A DNA stretch of 58,391 nucleotides, taken from the NCBI GenBank assembly GCA_964568925.1, contig CAZMSJ010000006.1:1-58391 (forward strand), given 5' to 3'. This DNA is from CAYQUL01 sp964568925. GTDB taxonomy: Bacteria; Patescibacteriota; Microgenomatia; UBA8517. Under the pieces are notes generated by a model. It was not told the DNA's origin, did not search any database, and worked only from the letters and a program-made list of their open reading frames with translations. This document shows positions 48,937 to 58,175 of the stretch, piece by piece. The translations under genes were made by a program, and so were the position numbers. Numbering within the stretch: the first letter of the stretch is position 1; each line of letters begins with the position of its first letter.

Positions 48937-50616
48937 ATGACCATTACCACCGAGGTACTGAAAAAGATTATATTGGATTCTGGCCTAGTAACTGAGGCTA
49001 ACTTTGATGAAGCTGAGAAAGCTGCCGCGCAGCTTGGGAAAACAATTCCTGATGTCTTAGTCTTCCAAGGAATGGTTCCTCAAAACACCATTTCACAACT
49101 GATTGCCCAATACTTAGGTGTCCCCTACATCAATTTAAAAACAACGCAGATAACTGACGAGGCGTTAACAAAAATCCCTGAAAACTTAGCTGAGACATAC
49201 CGCATGGTTCCACTCGCAATTGAAGGGAATACCTTGAAGCTCTTGATGGAGGACCCAACCAATATTGAAGCTATTGAGTTTGCAAAGCGAACAACAGGTC
49301 TACAAATTATGCCGTGTTATTTGTCTGTTGAAGATATGCGCCGCGCATTGGCTTCATACAAGAGAAATATTGAAAAAGATTTTAAAGCACTCGTTGAACT
49401 GGAAGGCAAAGAAACCGGGACTGAATCTGATTTAACCAAGGCGGCTGAAAAGCTCTCCATTGTAAAAGTTCTTGATACAATCCTAACCTACGGTGTTGCT
49501 GAGCGTGCCAGTGATATTCATATTGAGTCACATGTAGACAAGGTAGTTGTTCGCTATCGTGTAGATGGAGACTTGAGGGACATTGTTACCCTTCCAAAAC
49601 AGATTGAAGAGCCACTTGTTGCTCGTATAAAAATTCTTTCAAACTTAAAACTTGATGAGCGTCGTATACCTCAAGACGGTCGACACAAAATTACAGTAAG
49701 TGGAGAAACTGTTTCTTTGCGTATCTCAATTATTCCTGGCTTTTATGGAGAAAATGTTGTGTTACGTATTTTGCGAGAAAGTGCACGACCATATTCACTT
49801 GAGGAACTCGGGTTAACGGGGCACAACCTATCAATTGTGTTAGAAAACATCAAAAGACCAAATGGAATGATTCTTGTTACTGGTCCAACCGGTTCTGGAA
49901 AAACAACGACCTTGTACTCAGTACTTTCGATGTTAAACACAAATGACTCAAAGGTATGTACGATTGAAGATCCTATCGAGTACGGGATGAATCGTGTGAC
50001 CCAGATTCAAGTTAATCCAAAGGCTGGATTAGACTTTGCGGCAGGACTTCGTGCTCTCTTGCGTCATGATCCAAACATCATCATGGTTGGAGAAATTCGA
50101 GACAAGGAAACAGCTGAAATTGCCGTGCACTCAGCGTTAACTGGGCATTTAGTGTTGTCTACCCTCCACACAAACGATGCAGCTGGTGCAATTCCTCGAT
50201 TGCTTGATATGGGAATCGAAGGCTATTTGGCTGCGTCGACCATTAATGCCGTTATTGCACAACGATTGGTGAGAAAAATATGCACGGTGTGTACTATTGA
50301 AACCAAACCTGACTTGGCGATCATGAGTAAACTAACAAACGACATGGGCATAGATACCGCACATATGAAGTTTTATAAAGGTAAGGGATGTGTTGAGTGC
50401 CATGGATCAGGCTTCTCTGGTCGTATTGGTATTTATGAAGTACTTCCGGTTTCAGAAAAGGTTCGATCACTCGTTATCAAGAAAGTTGCCAGTAACGATA
50501 TTTTGCAGGAAGCAAAAAACGAAGGCATGCTCACGATGCTCCAAGATGGAATCAGTAAAGTGTCTGCAGGATTAACAACTATTGATCAAGTTTTACAGGC
50601 AGTTATTGATAATTAA
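48937..50616 (+). CDS. pilB: type IV pilus assembly ATPase (PilB/GspE family)
   Basis: A 559-residue ATPase. It has an N-terminal GspE/MshEN domain, Walker A GPTGSGKTTT, the Asp box CTIEDPIEY, Walker B IIMVGEIRD, the His box GHLVLSTLHTND and a tetra-Cys zinc motif (CTVC and CVECHGSG). It powers pilus extension. TATACT (extended -10) lies 15 nt before the ATG, so the leader is very short. The pilC gene follows after 5 nt. Could also serve competence pili or secretion. Confidence 0.95.
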   Translation: MTITTEVLKKIILDSGLVTEANFDEAEKAAAQLGKTIPDVLVFQGMVPQNTISQLIAQYLGVPYINLKTTQITDEALTKIPENLAETYRMVPLAIEGNTLKLLMEDPTNIEAIEFAKRTTGLQIMPCYLSVEDMRRALASYKRNIEKDFKALVELEGKETGTESDLTKAAEKLSIVKVLDTILTYGVAERASDIHIESHVDKVVVRYRVDGDLRDIVTLPKQIEEPLVARIKILSNLKLDERRIPQDGRHKITVSGETVSLRISIIPGFYGENVVLRILRESARPYSLEELGLTGHNLSIVLENIKRPNGMILVTGPTGSGKTTTLYSVLSMLNTNDSKVCTIEDPIEYGMNRVTQIQVNPKAGLDFAAGLRALLRHDPNIIMVGEIRDKETAEIAVHSALTGHLVLSTLHTNDAAGAIPRLLDMGIEGYLAASTINAVIAQRLVRKICTVCTIETKPDLAIMSKLTNDMGIDTAHMKFYKGKGCVECHGSGFSGRIGIYEVLPVSEKVRSLVIKKVASNDILQEAKNEGMLTMLQDGISKVSAGLTTIDQVLQAVIDN

Positions 50617-50621
50617 TATTT

Positions 50622-51833
50622 ATGTCACTTTTTGCATACAAAGCAGTTGATAAACAAGGCCACATTGTTGAAGATTCGATTCAAGCACCCTCAAAGATTG
50701 AAGCAGCAACTTTGATTGAAGGTCAGGGGATGCAAGTAATCTCTGTTCGCACCATCTCAACGAGCCTTGGGTTTGGTGGAAGCATTGGTGTATCTGACAA
50801 AGCGAACATCTGTCGCTTTTTAGCAACAATGCTTAAAAGTGGTATGTCGATTCCAGAAGCGGTTGAAATTATCCGTGAGGAAACAAAGAACAAGCGCATG
50901 ATTTCAATTCTTACTGATATCGAAGCACAAACTCAGCGTGGGAAAAGTTTGTCTGCTGTACTTTCTTTGTATAAAAATGACTTTGATGCCATTTTCTTAA
51001 CAATGGTTAAAGTTGGAGAGGAATCTGGAACTCTAGAAAAGTCATTGAACTACCTTTCAAAGCAATTGGCGGCCTCACATGAACTTTCACAAAAAGTGAA
51101 GGGCTCTATGATGTATCCAGCCGTCATTATCGTTGCGATGTTTGGAAATGGACTCGTGATGTTACTGTTTGTGCTGCCTAAAATTGCACAGGCTTTCTTA
51201 AAGCTTGATGTTGAACTTCCGTTCTATACCAAAGCTCTCTTAACCTTTGGAGATTTTGTTGGGAAACATGTTCCCCTAACCTTAGGAATCGCTGGTGCCA
51301 TGGTTGGAAGCGTTTTTGGAATCTTTACGTGGCACCCAACACGAAGAATTTTATTGAGGGGCATGACTCATATCCCAGGAGTGGCTGGTGTCATGACTGA
51401 AATTGATGTTGCTCGATATTCTCGAACACTCTCAACGCTTCTTGGAAACGGTGTTCCGGTCATTGAAGCATTGGACGTTGCTGCTGAAGGTATGAGTCAA
51501 GAAAAATTGCGATTTGAAGCCAAGCAATTTAGTAAACTTGTTGCCAAAGGGGAAAACCTTTCAGATATTTTAATTTCTAAACGTAATTTCTTTCCATCCT
51601 TCATGGTGCAAACGATTCGTGCAGGAGAAAAATCTGGAAACCTTGAAAAGGCGCTTGAAGATATGGCCGACTTTTATGAGTCAGAGGTTGACTTCAGTTT
51701 GAAGCGACTCACCGGGTTACTTGAACCAGTGTTGATGCTTTTTATCGGAGCTGCCGTTGGTGTCATGGTTATTATTATGATTGCTCCTATCTATAGCATT
51801 ATTGGTGGACTTCAAAACAGCATACAAAAATGA
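50622..51833 (+). CDS. pilC: type IV pilus platform protein PilC (GspF family)
   Basis: A 403-residue inner-membrane platform protein with the two typical GspF repeats. FLATMLKSGMSIPEAVEII in the first half matches YSRTLSTLLGNGVPVIEALDV in the second; three membrane helices are visible (about 168-190, 213-237 and 368-395). It couples the ATPase to pilin assembly. The stop overlaps the next gene by 4 nt. Confidence 0.95.
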   Translation: MSLFAYKAVDKQGHIVEDSIQAPSKIEAATLIEGQGMQVISVRTISTSLGFGGSIGVSDKANICRFLATMLKSGMSIPEAVEIIREETKNKRMISILTDIEAQTQRGKSLSAVLSLYKNDFDAIFLTMVKVGEESGTLEKSLNYLSKQLAASHELSQKVKGSMMYPAVIIVAMFGNGLVMLLFVLPKIAQAFLKLDVELPFYTKALLTFGDFVGKHVPLTLGIAGAMVGSVFGIFTWHPTRRILLRGMTHIPGVAGVMTEIDVARYSRTLSTLLGNGVPVIEALDVAAEGMSQEKLRFEAKQFSKLVAKGENLSDILISKRNFFPSFMVQTIRAGEKSGNLEKALEDMADFYESEVDFSLKRLTGLLEPVLMLFIGAAVGVMVIIMIAPIYSIIGGLQNSIQK

Positions 51834-52534
51834 GGAAAGACAATCGTTCAACAAAGACTATTCTTGTTTCCGCGTTCCTTATTCTTCTTACTATTGGACT
51901 CATCACCTTTGTTGTTTCAAAGATCCCAACCAAGCAAACTTTAACTGGAGGATCCGAAAGTATTCAGTTAGTTGCGAATGGAAAGAAGATTACCGTCTAT
52001 TCAGATGGTTCTGTTTTTTCAGACGGAGTGTATCTTGAAACCTGGTCGAAAGACAAAACAGATGCTTTCTTTACCTACTACAACAAGCGATACTCAACCA
52101 GTGAAACAGGAGATATTGAAATTACGTTTGTTTCAGGGGGAGATTCTCATATCTCATACGCACCAGGCAACGATGAGTTAACCAATATCATTGTGAATGA
52201 AACAGGCGGTGGTGGAGGAGGAGGCGGAGGTGGCGGGAGTGGAGCAACACCGACACCTACCGGTGGGGATATTGGTTCTTACTTTAATAGTCCAACACCA
52301 ACACCACTTCCGTATGGCTCATCAACTCCTCTTCCTGAAGGTATTCCGTCTTGGTGCAAACATTGGCTCCTCTCGTATTGTGCCGATACTCCTGCGCCAT
52401 CCTACAGCCCAACAGCAACACCTGTTCCAACGGGACCAACACCACTTCCACCAGATTGCAATAACGTTGGAAATCAGCAAACAGGAAGAACTGTAATTAG
52501 TAATGATTTGTGTGTAGCAACTCCAACACCGTAA
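51830..52534 (+). CDS. single-helix extracytoplasmic protein with polyglycine and Thr/Pro-rich tail
   Basis: A 234-residue protein: one N-terminal membrane helix (about 9-29), a compact domain with two related beta motifs (VANGKKITVYSDGSVFSDGVY), a run of eleven Gly (about 126-136), then a Thr/Pro-rich tail with four Cys. It overlaps pilC by ATGA and lies in the pilus transcript, so a surface or pilus-accessory role is likely. Not recognised as a known family. It converges with the minor-pilin block with only 4 nt between stops. Confidence 0.65.
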   Translation: MRKDNRSTKTILVSAFLILLTIGLITFVVSKIPTKQTLTGGSESIQLVANGKKITVYSDGSVFSDGVYLETWSKDKTDAFFTYYNKRYSTSETGDIEITFVSGGDSHISYAPGNDELTNIIVNETGGGGGGGGGGGSGATPTPTGGDIGSYFNSPTPTPLPYGSSTPLPEGIPSWCKHWLLSYCADTPAPSYSPTATPVPTGPTPLPPDCNNVGNQQTGRTVISNDLCVATPTP

Positions 52535-52538
52535 CGGT

Positions 52539-53921
52539 TTATTGTTCTTTCCAACTCACAAATTCATAGTCACCTGAAACAGGGAAGTAAGGAGGAGGTT
52601 CATACAACAGTTTTGCATCATAGTTAATACTTCTTGTGGTAAAACCTGAAATTGGAGGAGAGTTGAAGTTCCAATAGGACTTGTTGTACGAAATAATTGC
52701 TCCGTTAATGGTTAAGCTGTTTCGAATAGCATTAGTTGTACTTCCGCAGCTAGAAAGGTATCCATGTCGAATAATTTTCCCCTTCTGAGCCATCAAAGCT
52801 CCATCAACAATAAAGTTAGTTGGAATATCTCGCCCAAAGTAAATATCTCGTTGTGCAATTAAACCAAGACGGTTTAATCCATCATATGCAACATACTGGA
52901 GGTTATTTCGAATCCATATATCTGCAGTTGAGGTGGCAATTGGGAAGCGAGCAGCAACAACTGTTGCTTTGCCTTTCATGGTTCCTTCAACCCACAAGTT
53001 GTCTTCAACAAAAATAATTGGCTTTGTGGCAATTTGATAGGTACCGATATTTGTTTCAGAACTAATGACTTGATACAAGCGTTGGCAACCTGTTTCAGCA
53101 TCATATCCATTCAAGTATGTTGTAGTATTTACTCTTTTTACGTTGTAGTCCCCATTTGATGCAAACGTAATGTGGTATCCCTGTCTTGTACTTGGAGCCA
53201 AATACAATCCACTTGTTTGAGCAGCAGTTTTCATTTGAGAGAAATCAAACGAAATGGCATTAAAATCGATACTCGGGACAGGAAACTGCCACAATGTTTG
53301 GTCTCCACCTGCGCCCCACACACCAGCTTTTGATTGAGAAGGAGAGCATCCTGTCTCACTTCCACAGGTATATGTTGTTTGTGCACTGGTTACCTTTGCT
53401 GTGTTTGTTCCGTCCATTCTGATACCGGTGTTACTGTGAATATCTCCATTTACGGTAATTCCACTACCATACCAACTACTTGCGTTACTTAAGAATGAAT
53501 ATTTTGCCAAGGATTGTCTTCCATATTGGGCAACAATTTTTCTTTGAATATTTGGTTCTTTTGTAAGTGTCCCAACGGAGGTAATGGTTACAACTCCTGA
53601 ACCACTCGCAGGCGGTGTAATTGTTAATGAGTATGTGCCGATGACACCCCCCGCTGGATCAGTTACCGAGTGAACATATGGTGCGGCACTTGTCGTCGCA
53701 TCGGTATAGTCCACCGGGTCATGTGCTAGGTGCCAACGGTAATAATTGATTCCTGCTTCAGACAAAGAGAGAGCTTCCTCAGAAGCTGATTGTCTGTTAC
53801 TAAAATCAAGTTGCAAGACAAGCAGAAAAATAAGTCCATAAATAATAGTTAAAAATGCTCCCGTTATAACTAAAAGTGCTGGAGTAATCGAGCCTTGTTG
53901 TCGTTTATTTCTTTTGTTCAT
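52539..53921 (-). CDS. PilX-like pilus assembly protein
   Basis: A 460-residue protein. It starts with a PilX-type N-terminus: GSITPALLVITG leading into a hydrophobic helix (about 13-35), then SASEEALSLSEAGINYYRW, which matches the PilX N-terminal signature. A long, mostly beta region follows with GDIHSNTG, typical of PilX-like surface proteins. No Glu5-type pilin motif is present. It is last in a three-gene block on the minus strand, 3 nt after the upstream minor pilin. Confidence 0.8.
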   Translation of the reverse strand: MNKRNKRQQGSITPALLVITGAFLTIIYGLIFLLVLQLDFSNRQSASEEALSLSEAGINYYRWHLAHDPVDYTDATTSAAPYVHSVTDPAGGVIGTYSLTITPPASGSGVVTITSVGTLTKEPNIQRKIVAQYGRQSLAKYSFLSNASSWYGSGITVNGDIHSNTGIRMDGTNTAKVTSAQTTYTCGSETGCSPSQSKAGVWGAGGDQTLWQFPVPSIDFNAISFDFSQMKTAAQTSGLYLAPSTRQGYHITFASNGDYNVKRVNTTTYLNGYDAETGCQRLYQVISSETNIGTYQIATKPIIFVEDNLWVEGTMKGKATVVAARFPIATSTADIWIRNNLQYVAYDGLNRLGLIAQRDIYFGRDIPTNFIVDGALMAQKGKIIRHGYLSSCGSTTNAIRNSLTINGAIISYNKSYWNFNSPPISGFTTRSINYDAKLLYEPPPYFPVSGDYEFVSWKEQ

Positions 53922-53924
53922 TTT

Positions 53925-54536
53925 TTATAAATTAGTTTTTGCCATTCGAAGAGCTGCAAATGATTCACCGATATAGTCAGCTGCAGAGTGATTGGCCTCA
54001 GTATTACTTCGTATGTATATTTTTACCATTTTTACGTTCAAGAGGTTAATAGGTGTTGCGATTGGATTTCCGGTTGTTACAGTCGGCCAATTTCCATTGT
54101 AGTAGCTAAAGACGCTGGTTGTTCCATTTCTGATATTTGTACTAATTGTTTTTGTCTTTTTGTTTGCATCGATATATGTCACAGGATATCCACTCGGTTC
54201 AGTTACGGAGCGTGTCATTGATGTCCCCGTTCTTGTGTACTGTACTTTTTCAACGGCACCATCATAGTCAACGTCTGAGTAAAACGTAATTGAGTCATTA
54301 GCTCCAGCTTCGAGTAAGAATGCTCCATTGTCACCAGCTCTCGCAGTTCGAAGCTCCCGTGCAATAATTGAAACAATAACGTTTGCTTCATCTGAAGATT
54401 GAAAACTAGAAAAGGCAGTGAGTTGAACTTTCCCGATTACATACTGGAGTCCCAAAATACCAACTCCCAAAACAACAAGTAAAATACTTGCAACCGTAAC
54501 TTCAATGATGGTGAAACCTGATTGATTATTTTTCAT
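53925..54536 (-). CDS. minor prepilin (PilW/GspJ-like)
   Basis: A 203-residue pilin-like protein with the prepilin peptidase site SG|FTIIEV (cut after Gly7, Glu at mature position 5), a hydrophobic helix of about 20 residues, and IIARELRTARAGDNG, which is typical of PilW/GspJ minor pilins. It would join a tip complex that starts pilus assembly. The start overlaps the upstream gene's stop by 4 nt. Confidence 0.9.
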   Translation of the reverse strand: MKNNQSGFTIIEVTVASILLVVLGVGILGLQYVIGKVQLTAFSSFQSSDEANVIVSIIARELRTARAGDNGAFLLEAGANDSITFYSDVDYDGAVEKVQYTRTGTSMTRSVTEPSGYPVTYIDANKKTKTISTNIRNGTTSVFSYYNGNWPTVTTGNPIATPINLLNVKMVKIYIRSNTEANHSAADYIGESFAALRMAKTNL

Positions 54537-55867
54537 GGTGATAGGGTAATGATGTCTTCTTTATTTCCATTTACAGAAATGCTGGTTGTTGTTTGAAGGT
54601 ACCCTGATGCAGTTGCTGTGATTGTATAGGTGCCACTACTTGGTAAATCAAAAAATACATGACCTACGTCTGGGTCACCAGTTAACCCAGCTGAAGCAGT
54701 TGCCACAAATGAACCTGAAGAAACTTGTGCTGAAACACTGGCAATAAGATTTTTCGCATCGTCAATAAAAGCTAGGAGTAAACTATTTTGAGTCTTGGTT
54801 GAAAGAGCAACGGAGAGATTTGTCGAAACACTTGGTAACACGGTAATTGGAAGGACATTATTTGAACCACTGCGAACTTTACTTGAAGCTGTCGCGGTTG
54901 TAATAGTGTAGGTATCCCACTCAAGATTGTTTAAAGCATATGTGCCAGCTGCACTTGTCGTAATTGTTTGATTGTATTTATAGACTGGCTGATCAAGTGT
55001 TGTTGTTCCAATTATTTTACCGCCCTGAACTATAAATGATTGACTGGGAAGAGAAACAAAACTATTTATTCTACTGTCGAGTGATGACAATGCAATTGAT
55101 CCCGTGCGATCAATCGCAAAACTTGTTTCAGTAAGCTTCTCAGTAAGGACAGTAAGTGGTGGGCGAGAAGGGTTTGCAACTTGAGCAGTCGTATAGGTCG
55201 TATCGGTACTATATCCACTCTTTGTTGCTGTTATGTTGTAACAAGAACTACACGCAGGTGCACCAGGAAGAACAATGCGACCGTTATCGTTTGTGGTAAG
55301 CGTTAGGTCAACCGCAGGTGAGGCAGTCGGAGCTTTAATTGTTACGGTTGCTTGGGGAACTGGAACACCTGATGAGTCAAAGACTAAGATTGAAAGTGTT
55401 CCTCCTCCTAAGCTTTGCTCCACTCCTTTTGGAGCAATATCAGTAGTTCCAGTAATAGTTGAGGAACCCCGTCCGATTCCACTCCAGCTTGCTTGAACGC
55501 GAGCTCTTTTATAGTCATTTGGGGTAAGGTCGGTTGGTGCTTGTCCGTCAAACGAGTCATCAACATAAATTACTGAAGTTGTAACGGTATATCGAAGTCC
55601 ATTTCTGTCAACATACTCGGTTGCAGGAAGTGGCCCTGAAGGAATACCACCAGTTGTACCTACGTTTGCAAAGGGAAGATTACGCAGTGTTTCTAGTTTT
55701 TCATTTACCAGTAGCTGTGCTGTTGTTCTAGCACGAGTGAAGCCAATGAGTTCATATGCGGTAGAGGATAGGAAGACAATTGCTTGGGATAAGATGACAA
55801 AAATACCCATGGCAATTAATACTCCAATATATATTTCACCATGCATGCGAGGGCGGCGCGATACCAT
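54533..55867 (-). CDS. atypical minor-pilin-like protein carrying carboxypeptidase-regulatory-like beta domains
   Basis: A 444-residue protein. The N-terminal region is pilin-like: HGEIYIGVLIAMGIFVILSQAI gives a Gly followed by a hydrophobic helix, and TTAQLLVNEKLETLRNLPF matches PilV/GspI-type minor pilins. The usual Phe/Met at position 1 is Glu and Glu5 is missing. The rest contains several Ig-like/CarboxypepD_reg-type domains with phrases such as LSILVFDSSGVPVPQATVTI and TYTITATASGY. This makes it a candidate tip adhesin. It is first in the minus-strand block and diverges from the PilM-PilN gene. Confidence 0.78.
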   Translation of the reverse strand: MVSRRPRMHGEIYIGVLIAMGIFVILSQAIVFLSSTAYELIGFTRARTTAQLLVNEKLETLRNLPFANVGTTGGIPSGPLPATEYVDRNGLRYTVTTSVIYVDDSFDGQAPTDLTPNDYKRARVQASWSGIGRGSSTITGTTDIAPKGVEQSLGGGTLSILVFDSSGVPVPQATVTIKAPTASPAVDLTLTTNDNGRIVLPGAPACSSCYNITATKSGYSTDTTYTTAQVANPSRPPLTVLTEKLTETSFAIDRTGSIALSSLDSRINSFVSLPSQSFIVQGGKIIGTTTLDQPVYKYNQTITTSAAGTYALNNLEWDTYTITTATASSKVRSGSNNVLPITVLPSVSTNLSVALSTKTQNSLLLAFIDDAKNLIASVSAQVSSGSFVATASAGLTGDPDVGHVFFDLPSSGTYTITATASGYLQTTTSISVNGNKEDIITLSP

Positions 55868-55933
55868 ACAGTTATTATAGCTAAAAAGTATTCACTCTGT
55901 TTGCTACAATGAGTGAGAGCTTTTTCTTTGCCC

Positions 55934-57361
55934 ATGAAAACATCTCATTTTACGACTATTGTGTTTTTCCCAACGAAGTTTCAAGTGCTTCGAATGGACC
56001 CTCAAAATAAAAAAGTACTTGCCAGTGTCACTTCTGATATCCCTCAAGAATTAATTGAAAATGGAGTAGTTACAGATCCTGGTGCACTCTCAGTCTTAAT
56101 TCGAAAACAATTTGCGTTAGCTCATGTATCTGAAAAGTCTATTGCAATCATGATTCCTGAGTTTGCGACATATAACAAAATGCTTGAGATTCCTACTGAG
56201 GCAAAAACTGACTTAGATGAAGCGGTTCGGTGGCAGATGCGTGAGTTTTTACCATCACATGGAGAAGACATGGTCCTTGATTGGAAAATAACAGAGCGTG
56301 GAAACAAAACTATTACCTTAATTGCAGTTGCTGTTCGAAACGATATTTTAAATGGGTATGTTGATGCCGTTTCTATGGCCGGACTCATGCCACTGGCTGT
56401 TGAAACGCCTGTAATTGCAATTTCTCGCCTGGTTCCCGCTAGTGATGACATTTCACTCGCAGTTTTTCTTGATCCAAGCCAAGGAGTTATGCTTGCTCTT
56501 AAAAAGGGAAAGATCCTCGCCAGCACCATGGTCACGACGCTTGATTCAAAAGTCTTTTTGTCAGAAATCGCTCGCATGATTGCACATTTAGGAAACGTTG
56601 CAATTGCTCATATTTATCTAGGGGGCCAAGGTGCATCTCAAGAGTTTGCAACAGAGATAGCTAACTTCACAAAAGTTTCACCTACGGCACTTGCCCCGGC
56701 AGTTGTAGCTGAAGCTAATGTATCAAATGAATATTTGTTAGGGATCTCACTTTCTCGAAAAGACCCTGCAGAGCCTTCAAATGAGACGACTGTGAATCTG
56801 TTGCCAGAAATGTGGGTGGAACACTTTAGAAAAAATATTTTTCAACTGAAAGCGTGGACCTTAACCTTAACCGTTGCCATTGTGTTGTGGGCAACCTTCT
56901 TGTCAGTTGTTGCCTTTTACATGATTCTCTCCACACGTTTGCAAACATATAGTGACCAGTCACAAGCAAAATCGACAACAACCTCAAGCGAAGTTATCAC
57001 TCAAGTTGGGGCGGCAAACCAGATAGCAGCACAAGTACTATCTATTGGAGCGGTAACCCATCAACCATTTGAAGTTGTTAATAAGGTTGCAGCAAAAACG
57101 ATACCAGGTATTACGATCACGGGAATGAATGTGAATACAGAAAACGGAGCTACTGAAATTGTCGGCACGGCTGACAGTCGAGAAACACTGTTAACCTTTA
57201 AGAAGGCACTTGAAACTGATACTGACTTTACCGGCGTTGCGACACCACTGGCTAGCTTGTTAACTGAAGGGAATACAAAGATTTCAATCGTTGCAACATA
57301 TAAACCGTTTGCACCAGCAACAAAACCTGCTGCCAGAATTCAAACCATACCACTCAAATGA
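55934..57361 (+). CDS. PilM-PilN fusion protein of the type IV pilus alignment complex
   Basis: A 475-residue protein. Residues 1 to about 280 form an actin-like PilM domain (EIPTEAKTDLDEAVRWQMREFLP and YLGGQGAS). A PilN-type junction follows: VNLLPEMWVEHFR, one membrane helix (about 311-337), and a periplasmic PilN-like domain with VVNKVAAKTIPGITITGM. PilM and PilN are separate in most bacteria; the fused form resembles GspL. ATG at 55934 is chosen over GTG 55913; TACAAT lies 23 nt upstream. The stop overlaps the PilO-like gene by ATGA. Confidence 0.83.
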   Translation: MKTSHFTTIVFFPTKFQVLRMDPQNKKVLASVTSDIPQELIENGVVTDPGALSVLIRKQFALAHVSEKSIAIMIPEFATYNKMLEIPTEAKTDLDEAVRWQMREFLPSHGEDMVLDWKITERGNKTITLIAVAVRNDILNGYVDAVSMAGLMPLAVETPVIAISRLVPASDDISLAVFLDPSQGVMLALKKGKILASTMVTTLDSKVFLSEIARMIAHLGNVAIAHIYLGGQGASQEFATEIANFTKVSPTALAPAVVAEANVSNEYLLGISLSRKDPAEPSNETTVNLLPEMWVEHFRKNIFQLKAWTLTLTVAIVLWATFLSVVAFYMILSTRLQTYSDQSQAKSTTTSSEVITQVGAANQIAAQVLSIGAVTHQPFEVVNKVAAKTIPGITITGMNVNTENGATEIVGTADSRETLLTFKKALETDTDFTGVATPLASLLTEGNTKISIVATYKPFAPATKPAARIQTIPLK

Positions 57362-57876
57362 AAAAAGTAAGTAGTACACGAGTAATGATCAAAATTTATG
57401 TAACGAATATTATTAATATTGGTTTATTAATTGCCATATTTGTCTTTGTAGGGAAACTGAGTGTATTGGCAACAGATGTACAAAAGAAACATAGTGAAGT
57501 TATTGCTTTAGAGCAACGTGCTGAAGATAAAGTGTTGGCTGCAAATCTTGAGAAAACGAAAAGTACGGTAGATCTTTTAAAATCTTCGTTTCTTGATGAA
57601 GCAGGAATTGTTTCCTTTGTACAAAAAATTGAGGAGCTAAAAAAATCTGGTGTGATTACTGATATGAGCTTCCCCAGCACTCAGCCGGTTAGTGATGGCT
57701 CAAGAGGTCGTGGACTGCCACTGCTCGTCAAAATAGAAGGCACGAAGGAAGCCGTAAATGCAGGGGTAACTGCATTGAATACCTTGCCTGCCATACTTCG
57801 CCCAGTGAGTGTCAAAATCACCAAAGAGGTTGCCGCGTACAAAATGGAGTATGGAGTTTTTGTCTATGTAAAATAA
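57358..57876 (+). CDS. PilO-like pilus protein
   Basis: A 172-residue protein with an N-terminal membrane helix (about 14-34), a coiled coil (about 40-75) and a ferredoxin-like C-terminal domain, in line with PilO. Length and position directly after the PilM-PilN fusion, with a 4-nt overlap, support the call; the sequence motif itself is weak. It would pair with the PilN part in the inner-membrane complex. Confidence 0.72.
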   Translation: MKKVSSTRVMIKIYVTNIINIGLLIAIFVFVGKLSVLATDVQKKHSEVIALEQRAEDKVLAANLEKTKSTVDLLKSSFLDEAGIVSFVQKIEELKKSGVITDMSFPSTQPVSDGSRGRGLPLLVKIEGTKEAVNAGVTALNTLPAILRPVSVKITKEVAAYKMEYGVFVYVK

Positions 57877-57881
57877 TAGTT

Positions 57882-58112
57882 ATGCTTAAAATTAAATCAC
57901 TCGATCGCTTCTATTTAGTCTTTGCGTTTGTGATTATGATCTTGTCTGCTGTCGTCGGTTTTTCTGCAATGAAAACATTTGAAGCTTTAAGAATCGCTGG
58001 CGATGTTGACACAAAATTTTTGGATAGTTCAATGCCCCGACTAAATGAAGACCAACTTCAAAAGGCTCGCGCTCAACTAACTGATCATCCAATAAAAACG
58101 CTTGACTACTAG
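57882..58112 (+). CDS. small single-helix membrane protein in the pilus operon
   Basis: A 76-residue protein with one membrane helix (about 10-30) and a polar, possibly helical tail ending LTDHPIKTLDY. It starts 5 nt after the PilO-like stop and probably belongs to the same complex, perhaps as a PilO/PilP-like partner. No family recognised. Confidence 0.6.
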   Translation: MLKIKSLDRFYLVFAFVIMILSAVVGFSAMKTFEALRIAGDVDTKFLDSSMPRLNEDQLQKARAQLTDHPIKTLDY

Positions 58113-58131
58113 TCCTAAAAGTGTGTACAAC
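58102..58131 (+). promoter_or_regulatory. candidate promoter of the major prepilin gene
   Basis: TTGACT and TACAAC are spaced 18 bp apart. The start point would fall near 58138, giving a leader of about 38 nt, longer than for most genes here. Confidence 0.5.
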
Positions 58132-58141
58132 TAATGTATAT

Positions 58142-58168
58142 ATGGGAGGAGGTGAAACCACGTACTAA
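58142..58168 (+). other. possible 8-codon leader ORF carrying a strong Shine-Dalgarno sequence
   Basis: ATG followed by seven codons (Gly-Gly-Gly-Glu-Thr-Thr-Tyr) and TAA, 7 nt before the prepilin ATG. Its Gly codons contain GGAGGAGGTGA, a near-perfect Shine-Dalgarno sequence, but at 20 nt from the prepilin start. Whether it is translated cannot be judged here. Confidence 0.3.
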
Positions 58169-58175
58169 ATAAACT

